Source: Gammaproteobacteria bacterium (lineage in GTDB: Bacteria; Pseudomonadota; Gammaproteobacteria; Xanthomonadales; Xanthomonadaceae). Taken from it: a stretch of DNA of 31,048 bases. Below are positions 26,169-31,048 of this stretch, piece after piece (the first letter of the stretch is position 1; every line of letters starts with the position of its first letter). The notes below the pieces were generated by a model. It saw only the letters and a list, made by a program, of their open reading frames with translations. It was not told the origin of the DNA and searched no databases. The stretch covers positions 1 to 31,048 of the forward strand of contig JAUIJO010000004.1 in assembly GCA_030431185.1 (NCBI GenBank). Reading direction: 5' to 3'. A program made the position numbers and the translations under genes.

Positions 26169-26998
26169 GCAACAACATCTTCATGCGCGGCGGCATCGGA
26201 GGAAGCGCCGGGATGCTGGTCCACGAGGCGACCAAGAACTTCGAGATGGGGCGGCGCTCATGGAAGGCCGCCGACGGCGTGCCACCGGCGGGGCACTGGA
26301 GCCGGCGGGTCTTCGCCGATGCCTACGCGCGCGAGCCGGTGCCGTACTCGCCCCAAGGCGAAAGCCGCGATCGCGCCAGCTACCTGGACACGTTCTTTCG
26401 CCGGCGCAGTATCCGCGCCTATGCACCGGAGCCGCTTGCCTTCGAAGCGCTGGGGGAATTCCTCGGCCTGGCCTACCCCGACGACGTGCGCGCGGAGGAC
26501 TATGTCGCGGCCTTGCAGCCGCACCAGTCGCTGGGCCACTGGAACGGCCATGTCACCGCCTGTCGCCTGGTGCTGCTGGCCAACCGCGTCGAGGGCCTGA
26601 CCGCGGGTGCCTACCTCGTCGACGAATGCGAATCGAACCTGCGCCGGATCGATGACCGCGAGCCGGCGGCACTGCAGGCATTGTTGAAGGCAGGTTGCTT
26701 CCAGCAGGAGTTCCACGCCGCTCCGGCGCTGTTCCTGCAGATCGGCTCGATCCACGACGCCATCGTGCGCTATGGCGAGCGGGGATACCGGTACATGCTG
26801 CTGGAGAACGGCGTGCTGCTGCAGCGCATGTACCTCGCGGCCTCGTCCCTGGGCCTCGCCGGTTGCGTCACGGGCAGCGTCATCCAGAAGGAGTTCGAGC
26901 AGTGGCTGGGGCTGGACGGCTACACCGGCGCCTTGATCAACTGTTTCGCGCTCGGCCACATGCCGTCAATGCCCCAGGCAGGCGCCGGCGAGCCATGA
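26165..26998 (+). CDS. stand-alone SagB-type FMN oxidoreductase (nitroreductase fold)
   Basis: A 277-residue protein with the nitroreductase/SagB fold. The FMN-binding N-terminal motif RRRSIRAYAPEPL is at 79-91, and the C-terminal block VRYGERGYRYMLLENGVLLQ at 201-220 precedes AASSLGLAG. The family usually oxidises azolines to azoles with FMN. At the position where the fusion protein has Lys-Tyr, this one has Arg-Tyr (R202, Y203). The gene overlaps the upstream stop and the downstream start (ATGA on both sides), so it is tightly coupled. A first stretch of about 70 residues is unlike the fold and may bind a partner. With the fusion it gives two oxidoreductase domains in the cluster. Confidence 0.82.
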   Translation: MSNNIFMRGGIGGSAGMLVHEATKNFEMGRRSWKAADGVPPAGHWSRRVFADAYAREPVPYSPQGESRDRASYLDTFFRRRSIRAYAPEPLAFEALGEFLGLAYPDDVRAEDYVAALQPHQSLGHWNGHVTACRLVLLANRVEGLTAGAYLVDECESNLRRIDDREPAALQALLKAGCFQQEFHAAPALFLQIGSIHDAIVRYGERGYRYMLLENGVLLQRMYLAASSLGLAGCVTGSVIQKEFEQWLGLDGYTGALINCFALGHMPSMPQAGAGEP

Positions 26999-28242
26999 AC
27001 AGTCCGTCCGTCGCCCACGATGACATGCCCGCCATGGGCGATGCCGGCCCGGCGCCCGCCGCGCCCACGGCTGGACAGGGCCCCCGGGTCCGTGCCGACG
27101 TCAGCACCCATCGGTACTCCGAAGGCAGGCAGGGGTCGCCGGGCTCGCACGTGATCCGCTGCAAGACGAGCAACAACTACGTGCTGACGAGCGCGCTGGG
27201 CGTGAGGATCCTCGAATGTCTCGACGGTTCGCGGAGCCCCGTCGCGCTGGCCGACCACGTCAGCGAGCGTTGGGGCGCGAACGTGCCGCTGGCGAAGATC
27301 ACCGAGTTCCTCGACATATGCGCCGCCAACGGTTTCCTGGAGGAGGGGAGTTGGGGGACGGGGCGGCGCATCGTCGTGCCGACCACCGCGCGCCGCGAAC
27401 GCCTGGGCCTCTACAGCAACGTCTACAACGCGGACGAAGCGCTGGACCTGATCCTCGAGTACCGGCGCTGGTGGCTCAATCCTGCGACCAAGCTCCTGGC
27501 CGGGCTGCTGTTCCTGGCGGGCGTGGCCAACCTGTTCCTGATCCCGCCCGGCGGTGGTCTCGTGGCGCCGGTGAAGCAGCTCGACATGTCGTTCACCGAC
27601 GTGTTCCTGCTGTTGCTGCCGTTCGCCTTCATCGTCGAGCTCGCCCTGCACGAGCTCGGCCACGCGCTTTCCTGCCGGCTGATGGGCGCGCGTCCCAAGG
27701 GCTTCGGCATGGGCCTCCTGTGGGGCTTCATGCCGATCCTGTTCACGGACACCACCGATGCCTACACGATCAAGGACAAGCGCAAGCGCATGTTCATATC
27801 GTTCGCCGGGCCCATGGTCGACGTGATGTTCTTCGGTCTGGTCATGATGCTGTACTGGTCGGTGCCCGCCGACAGCCTCTCTGCCAAGCTCCTGCTCGCC
27901 TACAGCGCCTTCCCGCTCAGCTCGGCGGTACTGAGCCTCAATCCGTTCTTCATCCGCATGGACGGCTACTGGATCCTCGCCGACTGGCTTGACAAGCCCA
28001 ACCTGAGGCGCGCCGCGATGCGCTACCTGAAGGACGCGATCCGTCGGCGGCCGCAGGGGGACCCACCGGGAGCCGCGTCCTGCGGCCACGATCCCACCCC
28101 CCGCGAGAAGAAGATCTACATCGGCTACATCGTTGTCGCGACCACGTGGACTATCGCCTACCTCGGCTACGTGATGCTCGAGACGGGCGTGACCCTGTAT
28201 TCGCTCATCGGCAACTTCTTCGGCAACTCAATCTTCCTGTGA
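26995..28242 (+). CDS. fusion: RRE-like winged helix + M50-type membrane metalloprotease
   Basis: A 415-residue protein. Residues ~50-120 (RCKTSNNYVLTSALGVRILE, then DHVSERWGANVPLAKITEFL) look like an RRE/PqqD-like domain. From ~160 there are about five to six hydrophobic segments. The first metal motif is HELGH (219-223, HExxH) and a second Asp motif is NPFFIRMDGYW (316-326), as in site-2 proteases. The metalloprotease type, with a leader-recognition domain, suggests cutting or handling of the modified precursor at the membrane, or immunity. The C-terminal end is again a membrane segment. The gene overlaps the upstream stop by four bases; its stop is 19 bases before the LanB start. Confidence 0.8.
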   Translation: MNSPSVAHDDMPAMGDAGPAPAAPTAGQGPRVRADVSTHRYSEGRQGSPGSHVIRCKTSNNYVLTSALGVRILECLDGSRSPVALADHVSERWGANVPLAKITEFLDICAANGFLEEGSWGTGRRIVVPTTARRERLGLYSNVYNADEALDLILEYRRWWLNPATKLLAGLLFLAGVANLFLIPPGGGLVAPVKQLDMSFTDVFLLLLPFAFIVELALHELGHALSCRLMGARPKGFGMGLLWGFMPILFTDTTDAYTIKDKRKRMFISFAGPMVDVMFFGLVMMLYWSVPADSLSAKLLLAYSAFPLSSAVLSLNPFFIRMDGYWILADWLDKPNLRRAAMRYLKDAIRRRPQGDPPGAASCGHDPTPREKKIYIGYIVVATTWTIAYLGYVMLETGVTLYSLIGNFFGNSIFL

Positions 28243-28261
28243 TCACCGTGAGGGCCACGCC

Positions 28262-30955
28262 TTGAACGCAACATGGAGCATGTCGCCGTACGTCCTGGGC
28301 CGCATGAGCGGGACGGGCCAGCAGGCCCTGCTGGACCTCAGGCTCGTCAGGACCATGGAATTCTGCCGTGAGATGCGCGCGCTCGACCTCTGGTTGCGCG
28401 ACAACCGGGAACGCATCTGCGACGAGGTGATGTACGACATGATCGGTCGCGCCGACGGGGCGACGAAGTCGCTCATGGTGGCGATACGCCGTCGCGTCTA
28501 CAACCGCAAGATGCCGCGCATGCAGGACCTGCGCGTGGTCGCCAGCGATGGCTGCAGCCGCTCGCGACGTGCCGTCCTCAACTACTGCGCCAAGCTACGG
28601 CGCTACCTGGGGATGATCGAGAGCGCGCGTGACGGTGACGCACGCGAGCTGTTCGATGCCGAACTGCTCCTCAAGCGCGTCGACCTCGTCGACATGCTCT
28701 CTGACCCGGAGTTCATCAAGGCGCTCCAGGTCGCCTCGCCGAGCATGGCATCGAGCGTCCTCAAGCTGGTTTGCAAGCATCCACGCGAATGGCGGAAGAA
28801 GGAGCGCCAGGTCGAGGTGAGGGCCGTGCGCTACCTGACACGGATGGTCGTCAAGACCAGCCCCTTCGGACGTTTCGGCCCCGTCGTGCTGGGCGAGTTC
28901 GACCCGGGCTACACCGGCGTGATCGCGTCCGACTTCAGCCGCTCCCGGGTCAGGACGCAGTCCAGCCTCAACCTGTCGTTCGTCGACCGGATCATATCGG
29001 CGCTTTGGCGCGACGCACAGTTGGCGCGCGACCTTCCACTCCATCTCAACGACACCTACTTCGTCGACGCGGGCGACCTGTGCTTCTTCCAGCCGTACGA
29101 GAAGAATGGCATCCCCAAGTACACCTCCCTCCGGCGAGGACGGTTACTGCCCGAGATCCAGGTCGTCATCGACGAAGCAAATGCGGCTACGGGCCAGGTG
29201 ACGACCGCGCAGCTGCTCGAGCGCCTCGCGAATGGAGAACTGGGCACGCGCTGGGACGTGCAGCGCATCGGCCAGTTCGTCGAAAGCCTGGTCAACTCGG
29301 GCCTGTTGATCCGCCAGATGCGGGTACCCACCGCCGAGGTCGAGCGGATCGGCAACCTGCTCGAGCAGGCCGGCACCCATTGCGTCGACGTGCCCGGGGA
29401 CTGGCGCGAGGACCTCGAGACGCTCCAGCGATACGGCGCGGAGTTCTCGCGGCAGTCGGTGCGCGGACGCAACCGTCTCATCCAGAGCTCCGGCGCCCTG
29501 GTCGAGAAGCTGCTGCAGGAAACGTATTCGGTGAAGGACAAGATGTCGCGGGACCGGCGCCTGTTCGTCGAGGACACGTACTTCGAAGAAGCCGAGCTCA
29601 AGCTGGGACAACAGTTCTGGGAGCCCATTCGCGAGGACGTGTCGGCTTTCCTGGACGCGGTGTTCCGACGCGACTGCGGGGGACTCGCTCACCAGATGCT
29701 CAAGGACACCTTCATCCAGCGCTACGGCGAAGGCGGGCGCTGCAGCGACCTGCAGAAGTTCGCCAGCGAACTGTCCAAGACGGCATTCTCCGAGGCCACG
29801 GGCTCGTCGGAGTTCCGCAACTCCGGCCCCGTCAACGAGAATGGCCTTGCGTACCTGCGCGCGCTCGTCGAGGAGGCGGCCAGGTCCGGGGAGGGACACG
29901 AGTGCGCGCTTGATTCAGGCTTCTTCCGTGCGATGGCCGAAGGTTTTCCCGAGGGGCCGAAGGGCCGCAAGTCGATCGCCCTCCACCTGCAGTTCGTCGC
30001 CGCTTCGATGGACGACCTGCAGGACGGCAACTTCGACGTCGTGCTCAACTACACCCTCCCGGGCCACGGCAGGTTCTTCACCCGCTACTGCGACATGTTC
30101 GACCCGGAGCGGGCCGAGAACGGCCTGGTCGAGCGGATCAAGAAGCAGATCGACGCCCTCAGCGAGAGTCTGGAGGGTACCGAGGTCATGGAGCTGGTGT
30201 CCGTGGCCAATCACAATGCCCAGGTCCATCCGCCACTGACGCACAGGATGCTGGTACTCCCGGGCGAGACCGCCGAGAGCCAAGCCACCCGACAGCTGCT
30301 GCCACGCGACCTGGAGCTCAGGCACGAGCCCGGCGACAACTCGCTCCAGTTCTACCATGACGAGCGGAGGGTCGTGCCGATGTACATGGGCTTCTTCCAC
30401 GCCATGGCCTTGCCCTACAGCCATCGGATCTTCGTCGATGGCAACCCGCACTCCTACCATGCCGAGCGCAACCGTCTGGCCGAGTTCCAGGAGAACATGA
30501 TGCCCTTCCTCGGCACCGAGGAAGAGCGCGGCAAGGTCCGTCACTACGCGCGGCTTCGCTGCGGCCGGCTGATCCTGCAACGCGAGACCTGGAGCCTGGA
30601 CATCGACCTGGTGCCCGAAGCGCTGCTGGCGACCGTCGACGATTTCGAGCTCTTCATGCAGGCCAACCTCTGGCGCATGGAACTGGGCCTGCCGAGCACG
30701 AGCTTCGTGAGGGTCAAGCGCCGCAAGAGCAGTCCCTCCGACATCTACAGCCAGTTGAGCGCGAACGAGCACAAGCCGATGTTCCTCGACTTCGAGAACT
30801 TCTTCACCCTGCGAAGCTTCTTCGCCACGCTGGCGACGGTCGACGTCCAGTCCGTCCAGTTCGAGGAGATGCTCCCGGGCTTCAACGACACGCCGCTCCA
30901 CGTCAACGGCTCGCCGGTGACGATGGAAGTGCAGATCGAACTCAACCGGGACTGA
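28262..30955 (+). CDS. LanB-type dehydratase, glutamylation (N-terminal) domain only
   Basis: An 897-residue protein matching the glutamyl-tRNA-dependent N-terminal domain of class I lantibiotic dehydratases (Lant_dehydr_N). The family signature SPFGRFGPVVLGEF is at 200-213 (KTSPFGRF) and the C-terminal part carries YARLRCGRLILQRETWSL near 755. The SpaB-C/elimination domain is not in this protein; the next gene starts nine bases later. That split is typical of thiopeptide and goadsporin clusters, where one protein glutamylates Ser/Thr and a separate one eliminates. The TTG at 28262 has GAGGG seven bases upstream; the ATG at 28280 has a site too close to use. Confidence 0.87.
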   Translation: MNATWSMSPYVLGRMSGTGQQALLDLRLVRTMEFCREMRALDLWLRDNRERICDEVMYDMIGRADGATKSLMVAIRRRVYNRKMPRMQDLRVVASDGCSRSRRAVLNYCAKLRRYLGMIESARDGDARELFDAELLLKRVDLVDMLSDPEFIKALQVASPSMASSVLKLVCKHPREWRKKERQVEVRAVRYLTRMVVKTSPFGRFGPVVLGEFDPGYTGVIASDFSRSRVRTQSSLNLSFVDRIISALWRDAQLARDLPLHLNDTYFVDAGDLCFFQPYEKNGIPKYTSLRRGRLLPEIQVVIDEANAATGQVTTAQLLERLANGELGTRWDVQRIGQFVESLVNSGLLIRQMRVPTAEVERIGNLLEQAGTHCVDVPGDWREDLETLQRYGAEFSRQSVRGRNRLIQSSGALVEKLLQETYSVKDKMSRDRRLFVEDTYFEEAELKLGQQFWEPIREDVSAFLDAVFRRDCGGLAHQMLKDTFIQRYGEGGRCSDLQKFASELSKTAFSEATGSSEFRNSGPVNENGLAYLRALVEEAARSGEGHECALDSGFFRAMAEGFPEGPKGRKSIALHLQFVAASMDDLQDGNFDVVLNYTLPGHGRFFTRYCDMFDPERAENGLVERIKKQIDALSESLEGTEVMELVSVANHNAQVHPPLTHRMLVLPGETAESQATRQLLPRDLELRHEPGDNSLQFYHDERRVVPMYMGFFHAMALPYSHRIFVDGNPHSYHAERNRLAEFQENMMPFLGTEEERGKVRHYARLRCGRLILQRETWSLDIDLVPEALLATVDDFELFMQANLWRMELGLPSTSFVRVKRRKSSPSDIYSQLSANEHKPMFLDFENFFTLRSFFATLATVDVQSVQFEEMLPGFNDTPLHVNGSPVTMEVQIELNRD

Positions 30956-30964
30956 GTGGCGCCG

Positions 30965-31048
30965 ATGCTCACCGACGAGATCGCACGCCGCGGACACTGG
31001 AACATCGCGCTGGTGTACTACCGTCGCGATCGCGTCGAGGCGCTCGAC
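30965..31048 (+). CDS. start of a second LanB-type protein (elimination or pyridine-forming domain), cut by the window end
   Basis: Twenty-eight codons from ATG 30965 run to the window edge (MLTDEIARRGHWNIALVYYR, then RDRVEALD). The start is nine bases after the LanB stop and has a GAGTGG ribosome site. The GHWNIALVYYRRDR stretch resembles the N terminus of SpaB-C/thiopeptide-type proteins, but 28 residues cannot prove it. By position it should be the glutamate-eliminating partner, or a [4+2] cycloaddition enzyme. Confidence 0.55.
   Translation, partial: MLTDEIARRGHWNIALVYYRRDRVEALD

Overview
The window is high-GC chromosomal DNA from a gammaproteobacterium, most likely a Xanthomonadaceae member of the Lysobacter/Luteimonas type. 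This is judged from the protein sequences of the housekeeping genes (clpA, infA, aat, trxB, ald, ftsK, lolA, rarA, crcB) and the heavy GC third-position use. No database search was possible, so the genus is an inference.

Positions 1-13100 are an ordinary core block. It holds the 3' end of clpA, a shared bidirectional terminator, a minus-strand group (DUF2254 membrane protein, FemAB-like acetyltransferase, aat, infA), trxB (minus), and a plus-strand run ald - ftsK - small membrane protein - lolA - rarA. It ends with a minus-strand crcB-DUF190 pair. A strongly structured leader or small-RNA candidate ending in a perfect terminator lies between trxB and ald.

Positions 13300-17700 hold a five-gene, plus-strand secretion locus: a very glycine-rich secreted protein, two small exported proteins, a C39-like cysteine peptidase and an outer-membrane barrel with an N-terminal coiled coil. 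Gene content and order resemble the Pseudomonas functional-amyloid (fap) system, but the proteins look diverged. Two of the exported proteins share a W-x-P-x5-LDG-x-RGG motif that resembles a double-glycine peptidase site, and the C39 gene lies between them. A GTGA-N6-TCAC palindrome of CRP/Clp type sits about 50 bases before the first gene. A PlpD-like patatin autotransporter (17797-20133) follows.

Positions 20390-31048 (running off the window) are a biosynthetic cluster for a ribosomally made, post-translationally modified peptide (RiPP). A promoter-like site and a long leader of about 530 bases precede two precursor peptides. These share a leader motif (DLFA-E/D-ELD ... NAAA) and have Ser/Thr/Cys-rich cores of about 35-39 residues. 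Next come a ThiF-like fragment, an azoline-forming YcaO, a second ThiF-like protein, and a fusion that reads as leader-binding (RRE) + ThiF-like + SagB-type oxidoreductase. Then follow a separate SagB-type oxidoreductase, a fusion of an RRE-like domain with an M50 membrane metalloprotease, a LanB glutamylation-domain protein, and the start of the next gene (probably elimination or pyridine-forming). The expected chemistry is azole formation plus dehydration of Ser/Thr, as in thiopeptides or goadsporin-like linear azole peptides. The domain arrangement, the long cores and the proteobacterial host make it the most novel item here.
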